Of a stretch of DNA of 64,000 nucleotides, positions 7,611 through 16,003 are shown one piece after another. Position 1 is the stretch's first letter. The number at the start of each line of letters is the position of its first letter. Source of the DNA: Jiangella asiatica (GTDB taxonomy: Bacteria > Actinomycetota > Actinomycetes > Jiangellales > Jiangellaceae); assembly GCF_004349065.1 (NCBI RefSeq), contig NZ_SMKZ01000005.1:120705-184704 (forward strand), written 5' to 3'. The translations under genes were made by a program, and so were the position numbers. The notes under the pieces are model-generated. The model searched no databases and was not told the DNA's origin. It was given only the letters and a program-made list of their open reading frames with translations.

Positions 7611-9197
7611 ATGGATCGTCTGGTGATCCGCGGCGCGGCCGTGCTGGACGGTACCGGCACGCCCGCGGTACGCGGGGACGTGTTGGTCGACGACGGTCGC
7701 ATCGAGGCCCTGCTCCCGCCTGGGGCGCCAGTCGCCGCGGCACGCGTCGTCGACGCCGGCGGCCTGGTCGTGGCTCCGGGATTCATCGACATCCACACCC
7801 ATTCCGACGTGAGCGTGCTGCTCGATGGCCGAGCGCAGAGCAAGGTCCATCAGGGTGTCACCACCGAGGTCGTCGGCAACTGCGGTTTCTCGGCCTTCCC
7901 GCTGGTGTCGCGGCACCTTGGCGACCACGTGGAGCTGCTGGCGGGCATCGGCGACGACCCGGTGTCGCCGGACTGGCGGGATTTCGCGGGCTACGCGGCC
8001 GCCCTGGAAGGAGGCGGCACGGCCGTCAACGTGGCCGCACTGGTCGGCCACGGCCAACTACGCATTGCCGCGAACGGCATGGACGCGCGGTTGCCACCGC
8101 AGCGGCTCGCCGCCATGTGCGCACTGTTGTCCGAGCAACTGGAGCAGGGCGCGTTCGGGCTGTCCACGGGGCTGACCTACGTCCCGTCCCGCTACGCCGA
8201 CACCGCGGAGCTCACGGCTCTGTGCCGGATGCTCGCCCGGCACGACCGGCTGTACGCCACGCATGCCCGCGGCAGCAGCGTCGACGCGATCGACGAGGCC
8301 GGTCGCCTGGGTCGTGACACCGGGGCGAGGATCCAGTTCTCCCATCTGGCCATCAACGAGCCGGACCGGTGGGGCCGGGCCGGCGAGCTGCTGACGGTGA
8401 TCGACCGCCACCGCGACGACGGTGTGGACCTCGCGGCAGACGTCTACCCGTACGACGCGTCGGCCTCCGCGCTCACCCAGTACCTTCCGGCCTGGGTGCA
8501 CGAGGGCGGCGTCGATGCGATGCGCACGCGGCTGGCCGACCCGTCCGTCCTGCGCCGCGCCGAGGCCGAGCTGGCCGCGGGCTGGGGCGATGGCGGGCGC
8601 ATTCCCTGGTTCTGGGACCGCGTGATCCTGGCGCGGACCGACGGGGTCCTCGACGCCCCGGAAGGGGCAACGGTGCTGCGGGCCGCCGAAGCCGCGGGGG
8701 TGTCGGAGGCCAGGTACGTGCTGGAGCTGTGCCGTGCCGGCGGCAACCGGGTACAGGTCGTGCTCTTCTACCGGACCGAGGACGACATGCGCGAGTTCCT
8801 GCGCCACCCACAGACGCTGGTTGGCTCCGACGGCTCGGCACTGCCATACGAGCAGGACGGCCGCCGACCGCATCCCCGGGCGTTCGGGGCCCACGCCCGC
8901 GTGCTCGGCCGGTACGTCCGCGAGCTGGGCGACCTCGAGCTCGCCACCGCCATCCACTCGATGACCAGCGCCGTCGCCGACCGGCTGCGCATCACCGACC
9001 GTGGCGTCCTCCGGCCGGGCCTGGCCGCTGACGCCGTCGTCTTCGACCCCGCCACCATCGCCGACCGGGCGACCTACCTCGACCCGGGCCGGCCACCGAT
9101 CGGCGTCACGCACGTCCTCGTCAACGGCCGGCTGGTGATCGACGACGGCGCCCAGACCGCCGAGCGGCCCGGACGGGTACTGCGCGCCCGACGGTGA
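7611..9197 (+). CDS. N-acyl-D-amino-acid deacylase family amidohydrolase
   Basis: The 528-residue protein has the two-part metallo-amidohydrolase layout: a small beta-domain formed by both termini and a central TIM barrel. Metal-binding HTHSD sits at residues 62-66. The D-aminoacylase hallmark QGVTTEVVGNCG follows, with the metal-ligand Cys91. FSHLAINEP, DVYPYDAS and VGSDGSALPY mark later barrel strands. Family members remove acyl groups from N-acyl-D-amino acids, or act on related dihydropyrimidinase-like substrates. The ATG at 7611 is preceded by GGGAGG at 7600-7606; an in-frame ATG at 7599 overlaps that Shine-Dalgarno. Its pairing with an SDR and proximity to RidA and GH20 genes would suit breakdown of N-acylated compounds. 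Confidence 0.92.
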   Translation: MDRLVIRGAAVLDGTGTPAVRGDVLVDDGRIEALLPPGAPVAAARVVDAGGLVVAPGFIDIHTHSDVSVLLDGRAQSKVHQGVTTEVVGNCGFSAFPLVSRHLGDHVELLAGIGDDPVSPDWRDFAGYAAALEGGGTAVNVAALVGHGQLRIAANGMDARLPPQRLAAMCALLSEQLEQGAFGLSTGLTYVPSRYADTAELTALCRMLARHDRLYATHARGSSVDAIDEAGRLGRDTGARIQFSHLAINEPDRWGRAGELLTVIDRHRDDGVDLAADVYPYDASASALTQYLPAWVHEGGVDAMRTRLADPSVLRRAEAELAAGWGDGGRIPWFWDRVILARTDGVLDAPEGATVLRAAEAAGVSEARYVLELCRAGGNRVQVVLFYRTEDDMREFLRHPQTLVGSDGSALPYEQDGRRPHPRAFGAHARVLGRYVRELGDLELATAIHSMTSAVADRLRITDRGVLRPGLAADAVVFDPATIADRATYLDPGRPPIGVTHVLVNGRLVIDDGAQTAERPGRVLRARR

Positions 9198-9289
9198 GGT
9201 TCTCGTCAGTAGTAGCCCTTCTCTCCGTCGGTCAGCTCGCGGCCCGTCGCGCGCCACTTCCCGCCGACCCGGAGGGGCCGCCCGCGGGG

Positions 9290-9622
9290 TCAGCCGTCAG
9301 CTGCCGGGCGCGCCTCGGCCTCGGTCAGGTCGGCACCGCCGCGCCGGCGCCGCCAGCGCTCGACCTGCCGGACCCGCTCGACGGCCGCCACGGACGACCG
9401 TGCGCGCTGCGTCGCCGCGCACAGGGGCCCGATCAGGCCCGCGGAGACTTGGTCGGCCCACAGCATCAACGTGACGTCGGCCGAGCCCGGGCGGTCGCCT
9501 GGTTCCAAGGACTCCTCGAACCACCGGGCGACGACCGGCATCAGCCCCCGCAGCATCGCGCGACGCCCAGCTGGACTGGTCGTCCGCAGCGTCTGCTCCA
9601 TCTGGACGACGAAGTCGGTCAT
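9290..9622 (-). CDS. Small protein of unknown function
   Basis: 110 residues that I do not recognise. The sequence is mainly helical in character, with a Trp in VARWFEES and a very basic segment (RQVERWRRRRGG) near the C terminus. There is no signal peptide or membrane segment. The reading frame is supported by a strong Shine-Dalgarno (GGGGAG) 5-6 nt before the ATG. The body could resemble the C-terminal ligand domain of a TetR regulator, but no helix-turn-helix precedes it, so I leave it unassigned. It is convergent with the deacylase gene. Confidence 0.55.
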   Translation of the reverse strand: MTDFVVQMEQTLRTTSPAGRRAMLRGLMPVVARWFEESLEPGDRPGSADVTLMLWADQVSAGLIGPLCAATQRARSSVAAVERVRQVERWRRRRGGADLTEAEARPAADG

Positions 9623-9744
9623 GATCTCCCCGTTCCGGTGCTCCGTCCGGACCCGCAGGCCCGGGTGCCACCTCTGGAGACGCTACCCCGAAAGGGGCAT
9701 TTCAGACATATGTGAGCCCGTTTCAGGACGGACGATCGCGCACA

Positions 9745-9800
9745 TCACCAGGATTCCTTGCGCCTCACCACGATTGCAGGCGTGGTAGAGCACGAGAAAC
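9745..9800. repeat. Dispersed intergenic hairpin element, copy A
   Basis: A stretch in the 258-bp gap between two minus-strand genes. It matches a second stretch at 40601-40656 over nearly 60 bp, sharing CAGGAT, GCCTCACCA, GATTGC, TGGT and CACGAGA at the same spacing. Here the core hairpin is ACCACG (9767-9772), an 8-nt loop ATTGCAGG, and CGTGGT (9781-9786). In the other copy the stem is ACCATG/CATGGT, a compensatory change. The rest of the gap shows no gene. Confidence 0.5.
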
Positions 9801-9880
9801 CCTTGTGACGACCGCCAGCGAAAATCTCGCGTATCGGTGTCGCGGCCTCCCGAGGCCCACCGGCCGCACCGGCGGCGCGG

Positions 9881-10714
9881 TCACGTCCGAGCAGTCCGCA
9901 CCGTGGCGACCCGCCCCAGAAGGCGCCGTTCCTCGTCGCCGGTGAGCGGCACCTCGAGGACCCGCAGCCACTCGGTGAGCTCGCCCTCCCCCAACGGCCG
10001 GTGCTCGGTGGGTGCGTCGGCACGCCGCACCGTGACCGTCTCGTGGGTGACGGTGACGTGCCGGCCGGGCAGGTGGCGGGCGATCACCAGCGTGCGGGTG
10101 AAGTGCGACGCCGGATGGGTGCTCGTGTAGTGGTGCCCGATCGCGACATCGACCGGCAGCACGGTCAGCTCGTCGGTGGTGTGCATCATCAGCCAGCCCT
10201 CGTCGCGCCAGCGGCGCATCTCCCACGTCCCACTGTTGCGGTCGATGCGGTAGCGCCAGCCGCGGTGGTCGTCCTCCGCGCCGTCGGCCAGCGGGATCGG
10301 CCGCAGCACGCTCATCCCGAACCCGGTGTCGCACAGCAGCCGCTGCCCGTCCAGCACCACCTCGACGACCATGTGGGTCCGCCCCTGCTGGCTGCCGTCG
10401 GCCGGGTCACCGACGCGCCCGAGATGGCGGCGTACGTCGTAACCCAGCCGCTCCAGCGCCGCGGCGAAGATGGTCGCGTGCTCGAAGCAGTAGCCGCCCC
10501 TGCCCCGGCCCACGAACTTGCCCTGGATCGCGTCGAGACCGGCTCCCGGGTGCTGCTGGAGCAGCACGTCGATGTTGTCGAAGGTGAAGGTCCGGACGTG
10601 CGCCTCGTGGAGCTCGTCGAGAGCGGCGCGGCTCGGCTCTCGGACGGCGGCGCCGACCCGCTTCAGGTAGCCGGCGAGGTCCAGTCGGTCGACGTACCAC
10701 TGGTCAGCGCTCAT
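9881..10714 (-). CDS. Arylamine N-acetyltransferase
   Basis: 277 residues with the full NAT Cys-His-Asp triad in its family context: Cys76 in RGGYCFEH, His114 in THMVVEV and Asp129 in CDTGFG. NAT enzymes transfer acetyl or other acyl groups from CoA to aromatic amines and hydrazines, and in actinomycetes some close amide bonds in polyketide assembly. Length and triad are normal, so it should be active. It is cytoplasmic with no signal sequence. The gene stands 55 bp downstream of a NIPSNAP-type gene on the same strand. Nothing nearby looks like an ansamycin or polyketide pathway, so a xenobiotic-type role is more likely. Confidence 0.94.
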   Translation of the reverse strand: MSADQWYVDRLDLAGYLKRVGAAVREPSRAALDELHEAHVRTFTFDNIDVLLQQHPGAGLDAIQGKFVGRGRGGYCFEHATIFAAALERLGYDVRRHLGRVGDPADGSQQGRTHMVVEVVLDGQRLLCDTGFGMSVLRPIPLADGAEDDHRGWRYRIDRNSGTWEMRRWRDEGWLMMHTTDELTVLPVDVAIGHHYTSTHPASHFTRTLVIARHLPGRHVTVTHETVTVRRADAPTEHRPLGEGELTEWLRVLEVPLTGDEERRLLGRVATVRTART

Positions 10715-10769
10715 GGGCCAAGTAAACCCGGTCGCCGGATCGTGCCCGACTCCGGCGGTGCGGGCGCGT

Positions 10770-11090
10770 TCAAGCGTCCGAATCGTGCGGGAGCAGCGGT
10801 CTCATGAAGCTCCGCTCGTAGCGCACGACGCACCCGGTCTCGTCGCGGAGCTTGTCGGCCGCGACGAAGTCAGGGTGCTGCCCGAAGAGCCGCCGATACT
10901 GCTCATAGGCGGCGAGGCTGGGGAAGCTGAACAGCGCGAGGGCCTTGTCGCTGGCCCCCTCCGCGGGCAGGAAATAGCCGTGATGCGTTCCGCCGTGCTC
11001 GTTGACCAGTTCGAGCCAGCGACGGGCGAACCGCTCGAACTCGACGATCTTCGTTGCGTCGATCGTGTAGTCGACCACGCAGGTGATCAT
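10770..11090 (-). CDS. NIPSNAP-family dimeric alpha/beta-barrel protein
   Basis: 106 residues. The ferredoxin-like ABM/NIPSNAP fold is suggested by MITCVVDYTIDATKIVEFERF at the N terminus, by the AAYEQYRRLF helix and by the C-terminal RYERSFMRPLL. NIPSNAP proteins are small dimers of poorly defined function, often in metabolic or stress operons. The ATG is preceded by AAGGGAGG at good spacing; a GTG one codon upstream is possible. Longer upstream readings are Arg/Pro-rich and unlike protein. It precedes the NAT gene by 55 bp on the same strand. The 118 bp upstream, before the LacI gene end, presumably holds its promoter, but no consensus stands out. Confidence 0.8.
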   Translation of the reverse strand: MITCVVDYTIDATKIVEFERFARRWLELVNEHGGTHHGYFLPAEGASDKALALFSFPSLAAYEQYRRLFGQHPDFVAADKLRDETGCVVRYERSFMRPLLPHDSDA

Positions 11091-11208
11091 CACGATCCTC
11101 CCTTGGTGTGTTGGCGCGTGCTGGGGTCTTCGACCGGTTCCGCAGTCTGCACCCGGCCTACGGCGAGCAGACCCATCACCACGCGGTTCAATACCTGGTC
11201 CCGGACGC

Positions 11209-12300
11209 TCAGTGCTGCGTGGTCGGGGTGGTGTCGCTGGCCGGCCTCGTCCTGGATGGTGCTTCACCGAGGCTGCTCTCGCGGGCCACGAGTTCGGGCT
11301 GGAACAGGATGTGGCGGCGGTTCTCGTCGGGCGCCTCGGCCTCGCGGGCCAGCAGTTCCACTGCGGTGCGTCCGATCAGGGCGGCGGGTTGCCGGATGGA
11401 GGACAGCGGCACCACCGCGGCCTGGGCGAAGTCGATGTCGTCGTAGCCGATCATGGCCACGTCGCCGGGCACGTCGACGTGCCGGATGAGCAGGAACGCC
11501 TGCAATGCACCGGTGGCGAGTAGGTCGTTGGCGAAGAAGATGCCGTCGGGCAGCGGCCGGTCGGTGCGGTCGAGGAGTGCCAGGGCGGCGGCGCGGCCGG
11601 CGGCGACGCCGAGGTCGGTGGTCTCGAGCACCTCGAGGGTCGCGTCGGGCTGCTCGGCCACGGCCCGCAGGGCGCCGGCCAGCCGGTCGCCGATGCCGGG
11701 CGTCGACGCCGGTCCGCCGATGAACGCCAGCCGTCGCCGGCCGACCTCGAGCAGGTGCCGGGTCGCGAGGTAGCCACCGGCGACGTTGTCGATCGAGACC
11801 GAGCTGGACTCAGGTTGCGCTGTCCGACCGATGACGACAGCTGGCAGGCCGCGTCTACGCAGGGCCTCGACCCGTTGGTCTGGGTCGCCGACCGGCGCGA
11901 TCAGGACCCCTTGGACGCGTTGCTCCTCGAACAGCGCGATGTAGTGAGCCTCGCGCTCAGGGCTGTGATTGCTGTTGCCGACCAGCACCGCCCCGCCGTA
12001 CTCGACGGCGGCGTCCTCGGCGCCGCGCGCGATGGCGGAGTAGAACGGATTGGCGCCGTCGGGGACGATCAGCCCGATGGTGCGGCTGCGCCCAGCGCGC
12101 AGCTGCCACGCGGCGGCGTTGCGGACATAACCGAGTTGATCGATGGCGGCGAGTACGCGCTCACGGGTGTCTGACGACACTCGGTCGCGCGAGTTGAGCA
12201 CGTTGGACACTGTGGTGACGGACACGCCGGCGCGTTTGGCCACGTCCTTGATGCTCACCGAGCGCTGTGCTGCCGGAAAGCCCGGCGGGTCCGCCGTCAT
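11209..12300 (-). CDS. LacI-family transcriptional regulator
   Basis: A 363-residue LacI/GalR repressor. The N-terminal helix-turn-helix is VSIKDVAKRAGVSVTTVSNV, followed by the hinge helix and a periplasmic-binding-protein-like effector domain (GLIVPDGANPFY, SVSIDNVAGG, FFANDLLATG, MIGYDDIDFA). Such proteins sense sugars. The start at 12300 has GAAGGA upstream; an ATG at 12336 that overlaps the preceding stop would add 12 residues and cannot be excluded. It is the third gene of a minus-strand operon whose promoter region (15001-15120) holds repeated GAAACGATA motifs, the likely operators for this repressor. It should then control both arms of the divergent sugar locus. Confidence 0.94.
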   Translation of the reverse strand: MTADPPGFPAAQRSVSIKDVAKRAGVSVTTVSNVLNSRDRVSSDTRERVLAAIDQLGYVRNAAAWQLRAGRSRTIGLIVPDGANPFYSAIARGAEDAAVEYGGAVLVGNSNHSPEREAHYIALFEEQRVQGVLIAPVGDPDQRVEALRRRGLPAVVIGRTAQPESSSVSIDNVAGGYLATRHLLEVGRRRLAFIGGPASTPGIGDRLAGALRAVAEQPDATLEVLETTDLGVAAGRAAALALLDRTDRPLPDGIFFANDLLATGALQAFLLIRHVDVPGDVAMIGYDDIDFAQAAVVPLSSIRQPAALIGRTAVELLAREAEAPDENRRHILFQPELVARESSLGEAPSRTRPASDTTPTTQH

Positions 12301-12328
12301 GCTGTCCTTCAAGGGTCGCCGGGTGCGG

Positions 12329-13336
12329 TCAGGCATGGAGGTGGTACCTGTCCCGGGTCACTTCATACCGGAGCGGCTCACCGCGCGCCAGCCTTCCGAC
12401 TTCGTCGACCACTCGCTCGCCGATGCGCCGCAGCTCCAGGCCGCGCGAGCCCGCGACGTGCGGGGTGAGGACGAGGTTGGGCAGGTCCCACAGCGGCGAC
12501 CCAGGTCCCGGGATCTCCGGCTCGGTGACGTCGACGACGGCGCGCAGCCGGCCGGTGCACAGTTCGGCGATCAGTGCGTCCTGGTCGACCAGTCCGCCAC
12601 GGGCGGTGTTGACCAGCGTGGCGCCGTCACGCAGCGCGGCCAGTTCGGCGGCGCCGATCATGCCGCGGGTCGCGGGCAGCAGCGGCGCGTGCAGCGACAC
12701 CAGGTCGCACGTGCTCAGCAGGGTGCCCAGGTCGACGACGTCGACGCTGAGCGCGGCCGCGTCGTCCGCGGTCAGGTACGGGTCGTGCACCGAAACGTGC
12801 AAGTCGAACGGGCGAAGCAGCTCGATGACCCGCCGGCCGATATGCGAGGCGCTGACGATGCCGATTCGGCGCCGGAACGCCCCATTGCCGGCCAAGATCG
12901 CGTCGACGTCGATCTCGGCCCGGGCGGTGCGGTAGGTGCGCTCGATGGCCCGCACGCCCTTCAGTTCGAGCAGGATCATCGCGACGGTGTACTCGGCGAC
13001 CGGCAGCGCGTTGGCGGCCGCCTGCGAGGACACCGCGATGCCGCGGTCGTACACCTCGTCGGTGACGACGGGGCGCACCGACCCCGCGGCGTGCAGGACG
13101 GCACGCAGTCGGGTCGCACGGTCCAGCACGACGATGTCCAACAGCGCCGTTCCGGTGCCGGTGAGGACGACGTCTGCCTCGGTCAACAGGCCCAGCGCGG
13201 GCGGGGCGTGGTGGTCGGCGGGAGACGGAGAGAAACGGACCCGGCCGTGCGTCGCGAGCCGTTCCCGGGCCGCGGCGTCGAGCGTCCGCTCGGCGTGCTC
13301 CGGCGTCATCGCCACGACGATCTCGAGCCCGCTCAT
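12329..13336 (-). CDS. D-2-hydroxyacid dehydrogenase
   Basis: 335 residues with the NAD-binding domain inserted in the substrate domain, as in D-isomer-specific 2-hydroxyacid dehydrogenases. The dinucleotide loop reads IGIVSASHIG, a variant of GxGxxG. VNTARGGLVD carries the substrate-binding Arg, DVTEPE the catalytic Glu region, and LTPHVAG the catalytic His. The usual first Gly of the cofactor motif is retained, while the second is Ser. The ATG overlaps the upstream stop (ATGA) and has GGGAG four nt upstream. It probably interconverts a 2-keto and 2-hydroxy acid derived from the sugar imported by the divergent ABC system (inference). Confidence 0.92.
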   Translation of the reverse strand: MSGLEIVVAMTPEHAERTLDAAARERLATHGRVRFSPSPADHHAPPALGLLTEADVVLTGTGTALLDIVVLDRATRLRAVLHAAGSVRPVVTDEVYDRGIAVSSQAAANALPVAEYTVAMILLELKGVRAIERTYRTARAEIDVDAILAGNGAFRRRIGIVSASHIGRRVIELLRPFDLHVSVHDPYLTADDAAALSVDVVDLGTLLSTCDLVSLHAPLLPATRGMIGAAELAALRDGATLVNTARGGLVDQDALIAELCTGRLRAVVDVTEPEIPGPGSPLWDLPNLVLTPHVAGSRGLELRRIGERVVDEVGRLARGEPLRYEVTRDRYHLHA

Positions 13337-14994
13337 CGTTCTCCCTGCGCCGTCGTCATGGGTTCCGGCCGGTGCACGCCGCGCGGCCGGTATCCCAGCG
13401 CGTCCGCAATGCCCAGGTGGTCGGCCACAAACCAGATGATGGCCAGCCACATCTCGGTGCCGAGCAGGCCGGGGGTACGCTGCCAGCCGCTGCCGGGCTC
13501 CAGCGCGAATGCGAAGCCGGCACCATCGCGCCACGAGTTCAGCACACGCTCCAGTTGCCTGCGCGCCCAGGCCTCGCCGTCGGCCCGCCGATGCGCGCTC
13601 TGCCGGGCGGCGAGCCAGAGCGGGTGTACGACGTCGAGCACATTGCATGCGGTGCCTCGGTGCGGGCCGAACCAGGTTGCGTCTCCGGCGTGCGCCAAAA
13701 CGGTGTCGACGGTCCGCTCCGGGTACGGCAGCGGGACGCCATACTGCGCGAACGTGCCGCGGATCAGCCGGTAGCTGCCATTCACCGGCTCGAGCCAGCC
13801 GCTGTCCGGAGCCGGCCGGCCCCACAGTCCGCTGGCCGGGTCGCACCGGGTGACCAGCCAGCCGATCAGCGCCTCCAGCTCGGTGTCGAGGCCGAAGTCG
13901 GCGCGGTTCCACAGCATGGCTGTGCCAACGGTGTCGATCCACGCACCTGATCGCCAGGCGTCGCGGCGCCACGGCAGCGTGTCGAGCCGGTGCCGCAGCT
14001 CGTTCGACGTGAGCGCGGCCACACTCGCGACCGGATGTTCGAACCCGGACCCGAGCAGCCGCAGCGCATTCCCCGCGGCCAGCACGTGGTAGTTCGCCGG
14101 CGCGTGCCCGTCCGCCGTCGGCTCGGCGTCGTCGGAGCCGAGCTCGGCGGCCAGTCCAGTGGCAGCGCTCTGCCGCGAGCGCAGCAGCTCAACGACCCGC
14201 TCGGCCGGCACATGCGGCGGCGGTCCGCCGAGCAGCAGGTCGGACAACTCGACGGCGTCGCACCACGCCCGCAACGTCGGCGCGACACCGGGGCGGTCGA
14301 CATACCCGTCGACGGTCCAGCACCGGTCCAGCAGGTCGCGAGCTTGCTCCCGAGCGGTGTCGGCGAGCCTGACCAGGCGGTCGCCCAGGTCGGCGCCGGA
14401 CCGGCGCGTGCTCGACGGCACCGAGTTCCGGTCGCGCACCACCCGCGCCGGATTGCCCACGACCACCGACCACGCCGGCACGTCCTTGGTGACGACTGCG
14501 CCCGCGCCGACGATGCAATGGTCACCGACCGTGACGCCGTCGAGCACGACCGCATGCGAACCGATCCAGACGTCGGCGCCGATGGCGATGCCCTGCCGGG
14601 TGAGCGGCTGCCGGTGGATCGACTCGTCCGGCGAGGTGCCGTGGTTGAAGCCGAGGATCGACGCGTGCGCGCCGACCCGGACACCGTCGCCGAGCCGGAC
14701 CAGCCCGCGCGCCTCGGCGTACGGGTTCACCGTGCAGTCCTCTCCCATCTCGACGTCGCCGTAGAGGACGGCGTAGCCGCAGACGTAGGAGCGGGCGCCG
14801 ACACGCAGCCGGTCGGTGTAGACGGCGGCCAGGCGCGAGATGAAAACGTCGTCGGCCAGCTCGGTGTCGCCGGCGGCCGTCAGGGCGCGCAGCCACTCTC
14901 GCTGGGCCCGCCGCTCCTTCGGCGCGGCCTGCGCCCAGAACGGCGTGATGCCCAGGTCGTGCCTGGCCAACGCGCCGGGTGCCGGGTTGGTCAC
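13333..14994 (-). CDS. Fused hexapeptide-repeat acyltransferase and alpha-helical (toroid-like) domain
   Basis: A 553-residue two-part protein. Residues about 50-210 form a left-handed beta-helix acyltransferase like maltose/galactoside O-acetyltransferases, with repeats such as VRVGAHASI, IAIGADVWIGS, VTVGDHCIVGAGAVVTKDVP and the end motif GNPARVV. A His in GFNHGT could be the catalytic base. From about 220 to 553 there is a mostly helical region with WIDTVGTAMLW, CDPASGLWGRP and TEMWLAIIWFVADH, reminiscent of alpha/alpha toroid enzymes; I cannot assign it. Simple sugar acetyltransferases have about 200 residues, so the fusion is unusual. The GTG start has GAGGAG seven nt upstream. First gene of the minus-strand operon. 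Confidence 0.85.
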   Translation of the reverse strand: MTNPAPGALARHDLGITPFWAQAAPKERRAQREWLRALTAAGDTELADDVFISRLAAVYTDRLRVGARSYVCGYAVLYGDVEMGEDCTVNPYAEARGLVRLGDGVRVGAHASILGFNHGTSPDESIHRQPLTRQGIAIGADVWIGSHAVVLDGVTVGDHCIVGAGAVVTKDVPAWSVVVGNPARVVRDRNSVPSSTRRSGADLGDRLVRLADTAREQARDLLDRCWTVDGYVDRPGVAPTLRAWCDAVELSDLLLGGPPPHVPAERVVELLRSRQSAATGLAAELGSDDAEPTADGHAPANYHVLAAGNALRLLGSGFEHPVASVAALTSNELRHRLDTLPWRRDAWRSGAWIDTVGTAMLWNRADFGLDTELEALIGWLVTRCDPASGLWGRPAPDSGWLEPVNGSYRLIRGTFAQYGVPLPYPERTVDTVLAHAGDATWFGPHRGTACNVLDVVHPLWLAARQSAHRRADGEAWARRQLERVLNSWRDGAGFAFALEPGSGWQRTPGLLGTEMWLAIIWFVADHLGIADALGYRPRGVHRPEPMTTAQGER

Positions 14995-15013
14995 GCATCC
15001 ACTCCTCACCTGC

Positions 15014-15095
15014 TGAAACGATAAACTACCTTCTATCACGTAATTGACACACCTCGAACGCGGTTGTATCGTTCCGGCAACCTGAAACGATACAC
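15014..15095. promoter_or_regulatory. Divergent promoter with three GAAACGATA-type operator motifs
   Basis: The 126-bp gap between the divergent genes contains TGAAACGATA at 15014-15023, an inverted relative TTGTATCGTTCC at 15064-15075, and TGAAACGATACAC at 15083-15095. A plus-strand promoter fits TTGACA (15044-15049), a 17-bp spacer, and TATCGT (15067-15072), so one motif covers the -10 box and another lies just downstream. This geometry suits repression by the LacI protein encoded in the minus-strand arm. The motifs are seen; the regulator assignment is inferred. Confidence 0.65.
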
Positions 15096-15120
15096 CAGCG
15101 TCGACCAGCCGAGGAGCAGC

Positions 15121-15990
15121 GTGGCGCACCGGATCGCGGCCTTCAGTGACGACCTCCACAGCGAGTTCGCGCCCGCGGCGAAACTCGCTGCCGAGGCCGG
15201 GCTGGACGGGCTGGCGGTGCGACATGTCGGCGGTCACAACGTCCAGGCCCTCGACGAAGCGGACGTGCGGGCAGTGCGCCGGACGGCCGACGAGCACGGC
15301 CTGGCGATCTCGGCGGTGGGTTCGCCGTACGGGCGCGACTTCCACCTCGGTGACGACGCCGCACAACGGCGCGCCGAGACGCTGCTGGCCCAGATGGTTC
15401 GGTTCGCCGACCTCCTCGGAACTCCGCTGATCCGGATCTTCGCGCTGTGGATCGAGGGCAAGGACCCGCTGCCGCTATGGGCCGACCGGCCCGGCACCGA
15501 CCTGGCCCGAGTCGTCGAGGCGCTGGCGCCGTCGGTCGCGCTGGCCGAACGCGCCGGCGTGCGGCTGATGCTCGAACTGGAGGGCGCCAGCCACGCCGGC
15601 ACGGCCGCCGAGGCGGCCGAGCTGATCCGGCTCGTCGACTCCCCCGCTCTGGTCCTGTGCTGGGACATCTGCAACGGCTGGTGGTCCGGTGAAGCGCCCC
15701 TGCCGCACGGCCTTGACGCCGTCCGCGTCCTCCCCGTCGTCGACGTCCAGACCAAGGACGTGAAAGCCGACCCGGCCGACCCGCGTCGGCCGCTGTTCGA
15801 CCAGGTGATCCTGGGCGACGGCGACCTCCCCTACGACCGGCTGCTCCCGGAGCTGGTGGCCAGCGGCTACGACGGGTGGTTCACCGTTGAGCGCGTCTAC
15901 CACCCCCGCAAGCCGGAAGAACACCCGCGGCTGCAGCGCGACGCGCTGGCCGACGTCGAACGACTCCGATCCCTCGTGTCCTTGCCTTGA
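15121..15990 (+). CDS. Sugar phosphate isomerase/epimerase-family TIM-barrel protein
   Basis: 289 residues of the xylose-isomerase-like AP endonuclease-2 fold. Barrel-strand landmarks are LMLELEG (metal-ligand Glu), LCWDICN (Asp), VVDVQTKDVK and FTVERVYHP (Glu). The strand that usually reads HxKD has VQTKD here, so the common His ligand is replaced by Gln and metal binding may differ. The GTG start follows GAGGAG at four-nt spacing. It is the first gene of the plus-strand arm, directly behind the putative LacI operators, and probably isomerises or epimerises the imported sugar or its keto derivative. Confidence 0.88.
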   Translation: MAHRIAAFSDDLHSEFAPAAKLAAEAGLDGLAVRHVGGHNVQALDEADVRAVRRTADEHGLAISAVGSPYGRDFHLGDDAAQRRAETLLAQMVRFADLLGTPLIRIFALWIEGKDPLPLWADRPGTDLARVVEALAPSVALAERAGVRLMLELEGASHAGTAAEAAELIRLVDSPALVLCWDICNGWWSGEAPLPHGLDAVRVLPVVDVQTKDVKADPADPRRPLFDQVILGDGDLPYDRLLPELVASGYDGWFTVERVYHPRKPEEHPRLQRDALADVERLRSLVSLP

Positions 15991-16003
15991 AGGAGCGTGC
16001 ACT

